Shown: positions 25,805 through 34,182 of the stretch, piece after piece
Position numbering within the stretch: the stretch's first letter is position 1
Layout: each line of letters starts with the position of its first letter
From: Asanoa ferruginea
Lineage (GTDB): Bacteria; Actinomycetota; Actinomycetes; Mycobacteriales; Micromonosporaceae
Assembly (NCBI RefSeq): GCF_003387075.1
Contig: NZ_QUMQ01000001.1
Location: 8,618,001 to 8,682,000, forward strand
Direction of reading: 5' to 3'
DNA length: 64,000 nt
The notes under the pieces: model-generated
Told to the model about the DNA's origin: nothing
The model's input: only the letters and a program-made list of their open reading frames with translations
The model's database searches: none
Translations under genes and position numbers: made by a program

Positions 25805-26289
25805 GAGCCGAGCTCCAACCGTGCGTAAACCTTGTCGCCGCGCGGTTCGAGCGCCGCGCCCGCGCGGCTCAGCACCGCCTGCGCGGCCCGGTTCGCGGGC
25901 GTCGTGTCGGCTCTGACGGTACGCGCGCCGGCGCGCCGGGCCTCGTCGAGGAGGGCTGTGAGGGCTTTGGTGCCCAGCCCCTGCCCGCGGGCCGAGCGGG
26001 CCAGCCACATGCCGGTCTCGGCGGTGTGACCGTCGTCGTCGAGGGTCAGCCGGATCATGCCGACGATCGTGCTGTCGACGTCGATCGCGAACATCACCGT
26101 GCGCAACGGGCCGGCAAGGCCGGGTTGGCGCTCGCGGTGGAACGCCCGGAAGAACTCCTGGCGGGAGCCGGTCCAGCCCGGTGGGCCCTCGACCGGCGGG
26201 ATGACCTCTTCGGGCGTGGCCTCGGCGACGGCCACCGCCAGTAAGCGCTCGGTGAGGGCGTCGTCGAGCGGAGTCAGCTGCACTGTCAC
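25801..26289 (-). CDS. GNAT-family N-acetyltransferase
   Basis: A 162-residue acetyl-CoA-dependent acetyltransferase. The acetyl-CoA loop is ARGQGLGTKALTALL (R/Q-x-x-G-x-G/A), preceded by the strand TAETGMWLA and followed by VRADTTPANRAAQAVLSRAG, the usual N-x-x-A-x-x-V-x-x-R-x-G region. The substrate is unknown. The start is GTG 26289, only 23 bases from the divergent epoxide hydrolase start, so both promoters share little space. Confidence 0.87.
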   Translation of the reverse strand: MTVQLTPLDDALTERLLAVAVAEATPEEVIPPVEGPPGWTGSRQEFFRAFHRERQPGLAGPLRTVMFAIDVDSTIVGMIRLTLDDDGHTAETGMWLARSARGQGLGTKALTALLDEARRAGARTVRADTTPANRAAQAVLSRAGAALEPRGDKVYARLELGS

Positions 26290-26312
26290 ACCTTAGAACT
26301 AGCGTTCGGTGC

Positions 26313-27434
26313 ATGACGCGGCCATTTCTCGTCGATGTCCCCGACGCCGTGCTCGACGACCTGCGGGCCCGGATCCGGGCCACGCGCTGGCCGCCGCCCG
26401 CGCCCGGGGCGCCCTGGGAGCAGGGCACCGATCTGGGCTACCTGCGCGATCTGCTCGACTACTGGGCGTCCGGGTTCTCGTGGCGCGACGCCGAACGCCG
26501 CTTGAACGCATACCCCCAGTTCGTCGCCTCGGTTTCGGGGGTCGAGATCCATTTCGTCCACCAACGGGCGGTCGGCGGCGGTGGGGTGCCGCTGGTGCTG
26601 ACCCACGGCTGGCCGAGCGCCTTCGTCGAGTTGCTGCCGCTGGTGTCACGGCTGACCGATCCGGTGGCGCACGGCATCGCCGGGCCGGCGTTCGACGTCG
26701 TGGTGCCGTCGCTGCCGGGCTACGGCTTCACGCCGCGTCCCGCCGGCCACGCCGTCACCACACGCGACGTCGCCGGGCTGTGGCACGGGCTGATGGCCAC
26801 GCTGGGCTATCCCCGCTACGGCGCGCACGGCGGCGACTTCGGTGCCGGGGTGGCGACCTGGATGGCGCTCACCGAGCCTGAGCGGGTCACTGGCATCCAT
26901 CTGACCACGCCGGAGGTCTCGCCCTACCTCGGGCCGGGTTCGGCGCCGCTGAGCGAGGCTGAGCGGGCCTATGCCGACCAGGTGGCGGCGTGGGACAGCA
27001 CCGAGCGGGGCTACTCGGCGATCCAGAGCACCCGGCCGCAGACGCTGGGCTACGGGCTGACCGACTCCCCCGCCGGGCTGGCCGCCTGGATCGTGGAGAA
27101 GTGGCGGTCCTGGGGCGACACCGGCGGCGACGTCTCGGGCCGGTTCGGCCGCGACTTCCTGCTCACGCTGCTCACGATCTACTGGGCGACCGGGTCGATC
27201 ACCACGTCGATCCGCGACTACTACGACAACCGCTGGCACGGCCCATCCGTCGGGCCGGGCACGCGGGTGGCCGTCCCGACCGCGATCGCGGCGTTCGCCA
27301 ACGAGTTCGTGCCCGAGGGGCTGCCGCCGCCGTCGTGGTCGTCCCGGCTCTACGAGGTCCGCCGCCGCACGGTGTTCCCGCGCGGCGGGCACTCGCCGCG
27401 GTCGAGGAGCCCGACCTGGTGGCGGGAGACATAG
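26313..27434 (+). CDS. Epoxide hydrolase (EHN family), frameshifted near the C-terminus
   Basis: A microsomal-type epoxide hydrolase. The EHN domain occupies residues 3-105 (FLVDVPDAVLDDLRARIRAT) and an alpha/beta-hydrolase core follows, with oxyanion HGWP, nucleophile Asp in HGGDFGAG, and PSLPGYGF. Near the end RTVFPRGGH carries the catalytic His, but after this His the frame is lost: as read it ends SPRSRSPTWWRET. One frame over the expected tail AAVEEPDLVAGDIAAFFATV runs to a stop at 27478. One missing T in CACTCGCC (about 27391) explains it. The catalytic residues survive but the last helix does not, so activity is uncertain unless this is a sequencing error. Confidence 0.85.
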   Translation: MTRPFLVDVPDAVLDDLRARIRATRWPPPAPGAPWEQGTDLGYLRDLLDYWASGFSWRDAERRLNAYPQFVASVSGVEIHFVHQRAVGGGGVPLVLTHGWPSAFVELLPLVSRLTDPVAHGIAGPAFDVVVPSLPGYGFTPRPAGHAVTTRDVAGLWHGLMATLGYPRYGAHGGDFGAGVATWMALTEPERVTGIHLTTPEVSPYLGPGSAPLSEAERAYADQVAAWDSTERGYSAIQSTRPQTLGYGLTDSPAGLAAWIVEKWRSWGDTGGDVSGRFGRDFLLTLLTIYWATGSITTSIRDYYDNRWHGPSVGPGTRVAVPTAIAAFANEFVPEGLPPPSWSSRLYEVRRRTVFPRGGHSPRSRSPTWWRET

Positions 27435-27502
27435 CGGCGTTCTTCGCGACCGTGTTGCGCGACGGGGGTGATGCTTGATCGACTCAACCCATGGCAGGGC
27501 AC

Positions 27503-28927
27503 ATGACCGCCGACGAGTTCCGCCGGCACGGGCACGACCTGGTCGACTGGGTGGCCGACTACTGGGAGTCGGTGGGTTCGCTCCCGGTCCGGCCGACCGA
27601 CCCACCGGGTGCGGTGGCCGCGCGGCTGCCCTCCGACCCGCCCTCGGAGGGTGACGGCTTCGCCGGGCTGCGCGCCGACCTCGACCGGGTGGTGCTGCCC
27701 GGGATGACGCACTGGCAGCACCCGGGGTTCTTCGCCTACTTCCCGGCCAACACGTCGGGGCCGAGCGTGCTGGGCGACCTGGTCGGCGCCGGCCTCGGGG
27801 TGCAGGGCATGCTCTGGGCCACCGGGCCGGCCGCGACCGAGGTCGAGACGGTGATGCTCGACTGGCTGGCCACGCTGCTCGACCTGCCGGCGCGGTTCCG
27901 GTCGACCTCGACCGGCGGCGGCGTGATCCAGGACTCGGCGTCGTCGGCGGCGCTGGTCGCGACCCTGGCCGGGCTGCACCGCGCCGGCGGCGGTGCGTGG
28001 CGCACCGACGGGATCGGCTCGGCGCGCTACACGGTCTACACCTCGACCCAGGGGCACTCGTCGATCGAGAAGGCGGCCCGGATCGCCGGGATCGGTTCCG
28101 CGGCCGTCCGGCAGATCGCGGTCGACCAGGCCACGCTGGCGATGGACCCGGCGGCACTGCGCGCCGCGCTGTCGGCCGACGTGGCCGCGGGCGCCCGGCC
28201 GGCGGTCGTCGTGGCGACAATCGGCACCACGTCGACCACCGCGGTCGACCCGCTGCCGGAGATCGGCCGGATCTGCCAGGAGTTCGGCGTCTGGCTGCAC
28301 GTCGACGCCGCCTACGCGGGCGCGGCCGCGGTCTGCCCGGAGTTGCGGTGGAGCCACGCTGGCCTGGAATACGCCGACTCCTACTGCTTCGACCCGCACA
28401 AGTGGCTGCTGACCGGCTTCGACTGCGACGCCTTCTGGGTAGCCGACCGCGAGGCCCTGGTCTCCGCCCTCACGGTGATGCCGGAATACCTGCGCAACGC
28501 GGCCACGGAGACCGGCGCGGTGATCGACTACCGCGACTGGAGCGTGCCGCTCGGCCGCCGTTTCCGGTCGCTCAAGCTCTGGTTCGTGCTGCGCTGGTAC
28601 GGCGCCGCCGGCCTGCGCGACCACATCCGATCCGGGGTTTCGCTGGCACAGCGGTTCGCGGCGTCGGTGGCCGCCGACGACCGCTTCGAAATCGTGGCGC
28701 CGCACCCGTTCTCGCTGGTCTGCTTCCGGCTACGCGCCGGCGACGAGGCATCGGAGGCCCTGCTCGAGCGGGTCAACGCGACGGGCCGCTTCTACCTGAC
28801 CCACACCAAGGTCAACGGCGCCTACGTCCTGCGCCTCGCGATCGGGGCGCCACAAACCGAGGAGTCCCATGTGGACGCCGTGTGGGACCTGCTCGCCAGC
28901 ACCGCGACCGAGATCCTGGCGCAGTAG
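27503..28927 (+). CDS. PLP-dependent aromatic-L-amino-acid decarboxylase family protein
   Basis: A 474-residue group II decarboxylase that removes CO2 from an amino acid such as Trp, Tyr or Phe. The N-terminus (TADEFRRHGHDLVDWVADYW) is family-typical. HPGFFAYFPANTS, GGVIQDSASSA, the HVDAAYAG motif whose Asp contacts the PLP ring nitrogen, and FDPHKWLLTGFDC with the PLP-binding Lys are all present. ATG 27503 is preferred over ATG 27491 because homologues start with MTxDEFR. Its product would be an aryl-ethylamine. No obvious pathway partner is next to it; the trp genes lie 20 kb away. Confidence 0.9.
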   Translation: MTADEFRRHGHDLVDWVADYWESVGSLPVRPTDPPGAVAARLPSDPPSEGDGFAGLRADLDRVVLPGMTHWQHPGFFAYFPANTSGPSVLGDLVGAGLGVQGMLWATGPAATEVETVMLDWLATLLDLPARFRSTSTGGGVIQDSASSAALVATLAGLHRAGGGAWRTDGIGSARYTVYTSTQGHSSIEKAARIAGIGSAAVRQIAVDQATLAMDPAALRAALSADVAAGARPAVVVATIGTTSTTAVDPLPEIGRICQEFGVWLHVDAAYAGAAAVCPELRWSHAGLEYADSYCFDPHKWLLTGFDCDAFWVADREALVSALTVMPEYLRNAATETGAVIDYRDWSVPLGRRFRSLKLWFVLRWYGAAGLRDHIRSGVSLAQRFAASVAADDRFEIVAPHPFSLVCFRLRAGDEASEALLERVNATGRFYLTHTKVNGAYVLRLAIGAPQTEESHVDAVWDLLASTATEILAQ

Positions 28928-28939
28928 GCCGTTGCCAGC

Positions 28940-28974
28940 TAGGCCTCACCCCCGGGAGGAGGTGTCGCCTATTT
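28940..28974 (+). terminator. Hairpin after the decarboxylase gene
   Basis: TAGGC (28940-28944) pairs with GCCTA (28967-28971), and CACC pairs with GGTG inside it; TTT follows. The hairpin starts 13 bases after the stop codon. Confidence 0.5.
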
Positions 28975-29348
28975 GGCAGCAGAGCGAGAGACCTGGGCGG
29001 CGGGCCGCTCAGCAGGGCCGAAAGGGACGGCGGGGACGTTGGGCACGGAACCGTCGATCAGACGCAACCGGTCAATCGGGATCGGAGCCGGGCCGGAGAT
29101 GGTTCGATGTCCGTACCCGCGGCGGTCCGAGATGCGACCTCCGGACCGTCGTGGGCCAACTTCCGGCCCTTGAGTGCCCGGCGACGGCAGCCCCTGCGCC
29201 GGTCTCCGATCGCGATTGCCGTGGCCCTATTTGCTGCGCGGCCAGGTCGAGCAGCAAATGAGCCGCCGACGCGGACTGGCGCGCTCGGTGGAGCCCGGCC
29301 TGCGACCCGCGGCCGATCTCGCCGCGGTAGGGCATGTCCGCGCAGGCC

Positions 29349-29388
29349 CTACATAACAAAACATGTAGCCACATGATTTGTCATGTAG
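29349..29388. repeat. Dispersed 40-bp AT-rich palindromic repeat, copy 2
   Basis: The arms 29349-29366 (core ACAAAACATGT) and 29371-29388 pair with two mismatches around an AGCC loop. Read on the minus strand it matches copy 1 at 12870-12909, including a 27-base identical run across the loop. GC-rich flanking blocks (TCCGCGC on one side, GCCGCGACA on the other) are shared too. It is intergenic, as is copy 1. Confidence 0.85.
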
Positions 29389-29663
29389 GCCGCGACAAGA
29401 GGGTCGGCACCGCCGCGGGCCAATGCAAGGCCACCCAGCCTCGTTGCAAAGCAACGGCAACCGCCAGGACCGCCGGCCCGGGCCTCCAACCAGGGGCGAA
29501 ATCGGGCCGAGGCAGCCAGGACCGCGGACCCGGGCCACCGACCGAGCGGGCGGCATCAGACCGAAAGGCCAGGACCGCCGGCCGAGGCCCGGACCGAACA
29601 GTCGGGATCAAGCCCAGACCGCCACCACCACCGACCCAGCCCCGGACAGAACGGTCGAAAAGA

Positions 29664-30128
29664 TCAGGCCCAGGCGGCCGGGTCGGCCGTCAGGTCGCGT
29701 ACGCGGTCGGGCAGTTTGCCGTTTGCCACGTCGTGGATCGAGACCAGGTCGAGGATCTCGCGCTCGCTGGCCCGCAGGGCGATCCAGACCTCCTGGAGCG
29801 CCGCCGCGGCGCCCCGGTAGCCCAGGTCTTCCGGGCGCTGGCCGCGGACGTTGGCCAGCGGGCCGTCGATCGCCCTTATCACCTGCCCCAGCGTGATCTC
29901 GCGGGCCGGCCGGGCCAGCCAATAGCCACCCTCAGGGCCCCGCTGGGCGTGCACCAGCCCCGCCCGGCGGGTCTGCAACAGGATGCTCTCCAGGAACTTG
30001 GGTGGGATGTCCTGTGCCTTCGCCACCTGCTCCGCCGTCATCGGCGTGGGGCCGTCGTTCCGGTCCGCGCTCGCGGCCAGTTCCGCCATCGCGCGTAGCG
30101 CGTAGTCGACCCGTGCGGACAATCGCAT
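29664..30128 (-). CDS. Rrf2-family transcriptional regulator
   Basis: A 154-residue winged-helix regulator. The N-terminus (MRLSARVDYALRAMAELA) and the DNA-binding region (TAEQVAKAQDIPPKFLESILLQTRRAGLV, then RGPEGGYWLARP) are characteristic. The protein contains no cysteine, so it cannot hold the Fe-S cluster of IscR or NsrR; it must sense something else or act constitutively. It lies 36 bases downstream of the TesB gene start side in the same orientation and could be regulated separately. Its targets are unknown. Confidence 0.88.
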   Translation of the reverse strand: MRLSARVDYALRAMAELAASADRNDGPTPMTAEQVAKAQDIPPKFLESILLQTRRAGLVHAQRGPEGGYWLARPAREITLGQVIRAIDGPLANVRGQRPEDLGYRGAAAALQEVWIALRASEREILDLVSIHDVANGKLPDRVRDLTADPAAWA

Positions 30129-30164
30129 GGCACTAAGCCTATCGGGTGGATAGAAACGAAAGGA

Positions 30165-31046
30165 TCATGCACCCACGCGGCGGAGCAGGCCCTCCTGGAC
30201 CGCCGTCGCTATGTTGGCGCCCTCGACCGTGAACATGCGGCCCGTTGCCAGGCCGCGGCCGCCGGAGGCGGAGGGGCTCCAGCAGTCGTAGAGGAACCAT
30301 TCGTCGGCCCGGAACGGGCGGTGGAACCACAGCGCGTGGTCGAGGCTGGCCCCGATCACGCCGCCCGGGCCCCAGACCTCGCCGTGCACCGACAGGACCG
30401 AGTCGAGCAGCGTCATGTCGGAGGCGTAGGCCAGCGCGCAGGCGTGCAGCAGCGGGTCGTCGGGCAGTTTGCCGTCGATCCGCATCCAGACCCGCTGGTG
30501 CGGATCGGGCAGGCGGTCGCCGGGTGGCACCCAGCCGGGCTCGCCGACGTAGCGGACGTCGAGCGGCCAAGGGGCCGCGGTCCAGATGCCGAGCCGCTCC
30601 GGGTAGCGGGCCAGCTTCTCCCGCATCGTCGGCAGTTCCTCGGGGCCGGGCACCGCGAGCGGCGCCGGCGCCTGGTGGTCCAGGCCTTCTTCGTGCCGGT
30701 GGAAGGACGCCGACATGAAAAAGATGGTCTTGCCGTTCTGGACCGCGACCGAGCGGCGGACCGAGAACGAGCGGCCGTCGCGGATGTTCTCGACCTGGTA
30801 TTCGATCGGCTGGCCCGACTCGCCCGGCCGCACGAAGTAGCCGTGCAGCGAGTGCACCGTGCGGCTCGGGTCGACCGTGCGGCCGGCGGCCACCAGGGCC
30901 TGGGCGGCCACGTGGCCGCCGTAGACCCGTTGGAGCCCGACGACCGGGGTGATGCCGACGAACGTGTGGTCGTCGCGCCGTTCCAGGTCGAGCAGGCTGA
31001 TCAGGTAGTCGACGGCCGCCTGCCCGGAGGCCACGCCATCGGGCAT
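30165..31046 (-). CDS. tesB: Acyl-CoA thioesterase II (TesB)
   Basis: A 293-residue double-hotdog thioesterase that hydrolyses medium- and long-chain acyl-CoA in the cytoplasm. Typical segments are RVYGGHVAAQALVAAGRTV, HSLHGYFVRPG, FSVRRSVAVQNGKTIFFMSASFH, and the second hotdog with SLDHALWFHRPFRADEW; the Asp, Thr/Ser and Gln catalytic set is consistent with LDHA, LLDS and TAVQEGLLR. ATG 31046 has GGAG eight bases upstream. A GTG at 31064 would overlap the pyk stop (GTGA). It follows pyk closely, an arrangement common in actinomycetes. Confidence 0.92.
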   Translation of the reverse strand: MPDGVASGQAAVDYLISLLDLERRDDHTFVGITPVVGLQRVYGGHVAAQALVAAGRTVDPSRTVHSLHGYFVRPGESGQPIEYQVENIRDGRSFSVRRSVAVQNGKTIFFMSASFHRHEEGLDHQAPAPLAVPGPEELPTMREKLARYPERLGIWTAAPWPLDVRYVGEPGWVPPGDRLPDPHQRVWMRIDGKLPDDPLLHACALAYASDMTLLDSVLSVHGEVWGPGGVIGASLDHALWFHRPFRADEWFLYDCWSPSASGGRGLATGRMFTVEGANIATAVQEGLLRRVGA

Positions 31047-31060
31047 GGGGACGTCTCCGG

Positions 31061-32512
31061 TCACGGGGTGTGGCGGGCCACGGTGGCGGGGTCGACGAGC
31101 GAGCCGATCAGGTGGACGCGCAGCGTGTTGGTCGAGCCGGGAGTGCCGGGCGGGCTGCCGGCGACGACCACCACGTAGTCGCCCGGCTCGGCCCGGCCGA
31201 GGCCCAGCAGCGCCTGGTCGACCTGGCGGAACATGTCGTCGGTGTGCTGCACGAACGGCATGTGGAAGGTTTCCACACCCCAGCACAGCGCGAGCTGGGC
31301 ACGCACCTCGGAGACCGGGGTGAAGGCCAGCAGCGGCAGCTCGCAGTGCAGCCGGGCGAGGCGGCGGACCGTGTCGCCGGTCTGCGAGAACGCGACCATG
31401 GCCTTGGCGCCGACCGCGCGGGCCACGTTGGAGGCCGCGATGGTGAGCGCGCCGCCGTGGGTGCGCGGGTCGTGCTGGAGCCGGGGCACCGGCATGCCGC
31501 CGCCCTCGGTGGTCGAGATGATCTTCGCCATCGTGCTGACCGCGAGCACCGGGTATTTGCCGACGCTGGTCTCGCCGGAGAGCATCAGCGCGTCGGCGCC
31601 GTCGAGCACCGCGTTGGCGACGTCGGAGGCCTCGGCGCGGGTCGGGCGGGCGTTTTCGATCATCGAGTCGAGCATCTGGGTGGCGACGATGACCGGCTTG
31701 GCGTCTTCGCGGCACATCTGCACGGCGCGCTTCTGCACCAGCGGAACCTGGTCGAGCGGAAGCTCGACGCCCAGGTCGCCGCGGGCGACCATGACGCCGT
31801 CGAACGCGTCGACGATCTCTTCGAGCCGCTCGACGGCCTCGGGCTTCTCCACCTTGGCCAGCACCGGGCGGCGCACGCCGACCTCGTCCATGATGTGGTG
31901 GACCAGCTTGACGTCGTCGGGCGAGCGGACGAACGACAGCGCCACCAGGTCACAGCCGAGGCGCAGCGCGAAGCGCAGGTCTTCGGTGTCCTTCTCGGAC
32001 ATCGCCGGCACGCTCACCGCGACGTTGGGCAGCGAGACGCCCTTGTTGTTGGAGACCGGGCCGCCCTCGATCACGAGCACCCGGATGTCGTTGCCGGTGA
32101 CCTCGGTGACCTCGACCGCGACCTTGCCGTCGTCGATCAGCAACCGGTCGCCGGGCTTGACCTCCTGCGGCAGCTTCTTGTAGGTGCAGGAGACCCGGTC
32201 GGCGGTGCCCTCGACGTCGTCGCTGGTGATCACGACGGAGTCGCCGGTGCGCCAGATGTGCGGGCCGTCGGCGAAGCGGCCGAGGCGGATCTTCGGGCCT
32301 TGCAGGTCGGCGAGGATCGCGACCGCGCGGCCGGCCGCGTCGGCGGCCTCGCGCACGAGCTTGTAGACCGCTTCGTGGTCGGCGTGGTCGCCGTGGCTGA
32401 AGTTGAGCCGTGCCACGTCCATCCCGGCGTCTACGAGACCGCGAATCCGCTCTGGTGATGCGACTGCGGGCCCAAGCGTGCAGACAATTTTCGCGCGGCG
32501 TGTCACGCCCAT
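31061..32512 (-). CDS. pyk: Pyruvate kinase
   Basis: A 483-residue glycolytic enzyme converting phosphoenolpyruvate and ADP to pyruvate and ATP. Visible are RRAKIVCTLGPA, the substrate and metal residues in RLNFSHG and DLQGPKIRLG, LIDDGKV, the catalytic Lys region AKVEKPEAVERL, MVARGDLGVELP, and ATQMLDSMIENARPTRAEASDVANAVLDG. The regulatory C-terminal domain is complete. Start ATG 32512 gives the usual MGVTRRAKIV. About 190 bases upstream, between pyk and the gltD end, would hold its promoter. It is 15 bases before tesB. Confidence 0.97.
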   Translation of the reverse strand: MGVTRRAKIVCTLGPAVASPERIRGLVDAGMDVARLNFSHGDHADHEAVYKLVREAADAAGRAVAILADLQGPKIRLGRFADGPHIWRTGDSVVITSDDVEGTADRVSCTYKKLPQEVKPGDRLLIDDGKVAVEVTEVTGNDIRVLVIEGGPVSNNKGVSLPNVAVSVPAMSEKDTEDLRFALRLGCDLVALSFVRSPDDVKLVHHIMDEVGVRRPVLAKVEKPEAVERLEEIVDAFDGVMVARGDLGVELPLDQVPLVQKRAVQMCREDAKPVIVATQMLDSMIENARPTRAEASDVANAVLDGADALMLSGETSVGKYPVLAVSTMAKIISTTEGGGMPVPRLQHDPRTHGGALTIAASNVARAVGAKAMVAFSQTGDTVRRLARLHCELPLLAFTPVSEVRAQLALCWGVETFHMPFVQHTDDMFRQVDQALLGLGRAEPGDYVVVVAGSPPGTPGSTNTLRVHLIGSLVDPATVARHTP

Positions 32513-32706
32513 GAGGCTAGTCTCTTTCCCGGATCGTCCTCGTAACCGGCTTCTGTCGGGAATCCGAACAGTTGCCGTCACCGCCGTCATCTACCGCCGG
32601 TGACCGTCAGCGAGCCTACTCGCGCAGCCCCGCCGACGGCACCTCGGGTGATCCGTGCCGAAGGTCCAAATCCGATCACGTAGCGTATTCACTTAATGAC
32701 AGTGGA

Positions 32707-34182
32707 TCAGGCCGCGAGGGGCTCCGCGGCCGGGTCCACCGGCGTCGGCAGCTCGCCCTCGCCGCCCAGGTAGGAGTGGATCGCCGACGCGGCCGCGCGG
32801 CCCTCCGCGATCGCCCACACGATCAGCGAGGCGCCGCGGTGCATGTCGCCCGCGACGAACACACCGTCGGTGCCGGTCTGCCAGTCGGGGCGGGCGTCGA
32901 TCGCGCCGCGCTGGTTGCGGTCGAGCCCGAACTGGTCGAGCAGCGGCTGCGGCTCGGTGCCGTCGAAACCGATGGCCAGCAGCACCAGGTCGGCCGGCAG
33001 CTCGCGCTCGGTCCCCGGGACGATGTGGATGCGGCGGTGACCGTCGACCTTGGTCACCGACACCTCGGCGATCCGCACCGCCCGCACCGCGCCGGTGCCG
33101 TCGTGCACGAACTCCTGCACGCCGACCGCGAAGTCGCGCTCGCCGCCCTCTTCGTGTGCCGGGTAGTTGCGCAGGATCCACGGCCAGGTCGGCCACGGGT
33201 CGCGGGCCTCGTCGCGGACCGCGGGCGGCTCCGGGTAGAGGTCGAGCTGGTAGACCGCCGCGGCGCCCTGCCGGTGGGCGACGCCGAGGCAGTCGGCCGC
33301 GGTGTCGCCGCCACCGATGATCACGACGTGCTTGCCGGCGGCGTCGATCGGCGTGGTCTGCTGGAGCCCGGCGGCCACCCGATTGGCGGGCACGAGATGA
33401 TCCATTGCCAGGTGTACGCCGCGCAGGCCGCGCCCCGGTGTCGCCGGCGTGTCGCGGCTCAGCAGCGCGCCACAGGCCAGCAGCACCGCGTCGTATTCGG
33501 CGCGGAGCTGGTCGGCGGTGACGTCGACACCGACGTTGACGCCGGTCTCGAAGACCACGCCCTCGGCGACGAGCTGCTCGAGCCGCCGGTCGATGTGCTC
33601 CTTCTCCAGCTTGAAGTCGGGGATGCCGAAGCGCATCAGGCCGCCGACCCGGTCGTCGCGCTCGAAGACCGTGACGGCGTGCCCGGCGCGGGCGAGCTGC
33701 TGTGCCGCGGCCAGGCCCGCCGGGCCCGAGCCGACCACCGCGACCCGCTTGCCGGACGCGTGCCCGGCCGGCTGCGGCGTCACCAGGCCGAGCTCGAACG
33801 CCCGGTTGGCGATCTCCACCTCGACCTGCTTGATCGTCACCGCCGCGCCGCCGGCGATGCTGAGCACGCAGGAGGCCTCGCACGGCGCGGGGCAGAGCCG
33901 GCCGGTGAACTCCGGGAAGTTGTTGGTCGCGTGCAGCGACTCGGCCGCACCCGCCCACTGCCCGGTGCGGACCAGGTCGTTCCAGTCCGGGATGCGGTTG
34001 CCCAGCGGGCAGCCGTGGTGGCAGAACGGGATGCCGCAGTCCATGCAGCGGGTGGCCTGCTCGCGGATCAGCCCGTCGTCGGCCGACGGGTAGACCTCGC
34101 GCCAGTCCTGGATGCGGACCGGCACCGGCCGCCGCGCGGGGAGCTGACGGTCGTGGTGCAGGAAACCTTGCGGATCAGGCAC
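32707..34182 (-). CDS. gltD: Glutamate synthase (NADPH), small subunit
   Basis: A 491-residue beta subunit of GOGAT that passes electrons from NADPH through FAD and Fe-S clusters to the large subunit. The N-terminal Cys clusters are [18 protein letters not shown] and CPAPCEASC. The FAD-binding motif is [15 protein letters not shown] and the NADPH motif [31 protein letters not shown] closes the FAD site. GTG 34182 overlaps the gltB end by eight bases, so the subunits are translationally coupled. All key residues are present. Confidence 0.97.
   Translation of the reverse strand: MPDPQGFLHHDRQLPARRPVPVRIQDWREVYPSADDGLIREQATRCMDCGIPFCHHGCPLGNRIPDWNDLVRTGQWAGAAESLHATNNFPEFTGRLCPAPCEASCVLSIAGGAAVTIKQVEVEIANRAFELGLVTPQPAGHASGKRVAVVGSGPAGLAAAQQLARAGHAVTVFERDDRVGGLMRFGIPDFKLEKEHIDRRLEQLVAEGVVFETGVNVGVDVTADQLRAEYDAVLLACGALLSRDTPATPGRGLRGVHLAMDHLVPANRVAAGLQQTTPIDAAGKHVVIIGGGDTAADCLGVAHRQGAAAVYQLDLYPEPPAVRDEARDPWPTWPWILRNYPAHEEGGERDFAVGVQEFVHDGTGAVRAVRIAEVSVTKVDGHRRIHIVPGTERELPADLVLLAIGFDGTEPQPLLDQFGLDRNQRGAIDARPDWQTGTDGVFVAGDMHRGASLIVWAIAEGRAAASAIHSYLGGEGELPTPVDPAAEPLAA

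Larger units (their letters stand above)
28928..29663. other. Long intergenic region with hairpin and repeats
   Basis: I see no convincing gene in these 736 bases; open frames are rich in Arg, Gly and Pro and lack ribosome binding sites. The region holds a terminator-like hairpin (28940-28971), the second copy of the 40-bp palindrome (29349-29388), and three diverged copies of CCAGGACCGCcGgCCcGGGCC at about 29472, 29516 and 29571. Confidence 0.65.

Noticed and set aside
29340-29400. The palindrome as part of a tRNA or CRISPR repeat
   Set aside because: No cloverleaf or anticodon arm can be drawn, and there is no spacer-repeat periodicity or cas gene.
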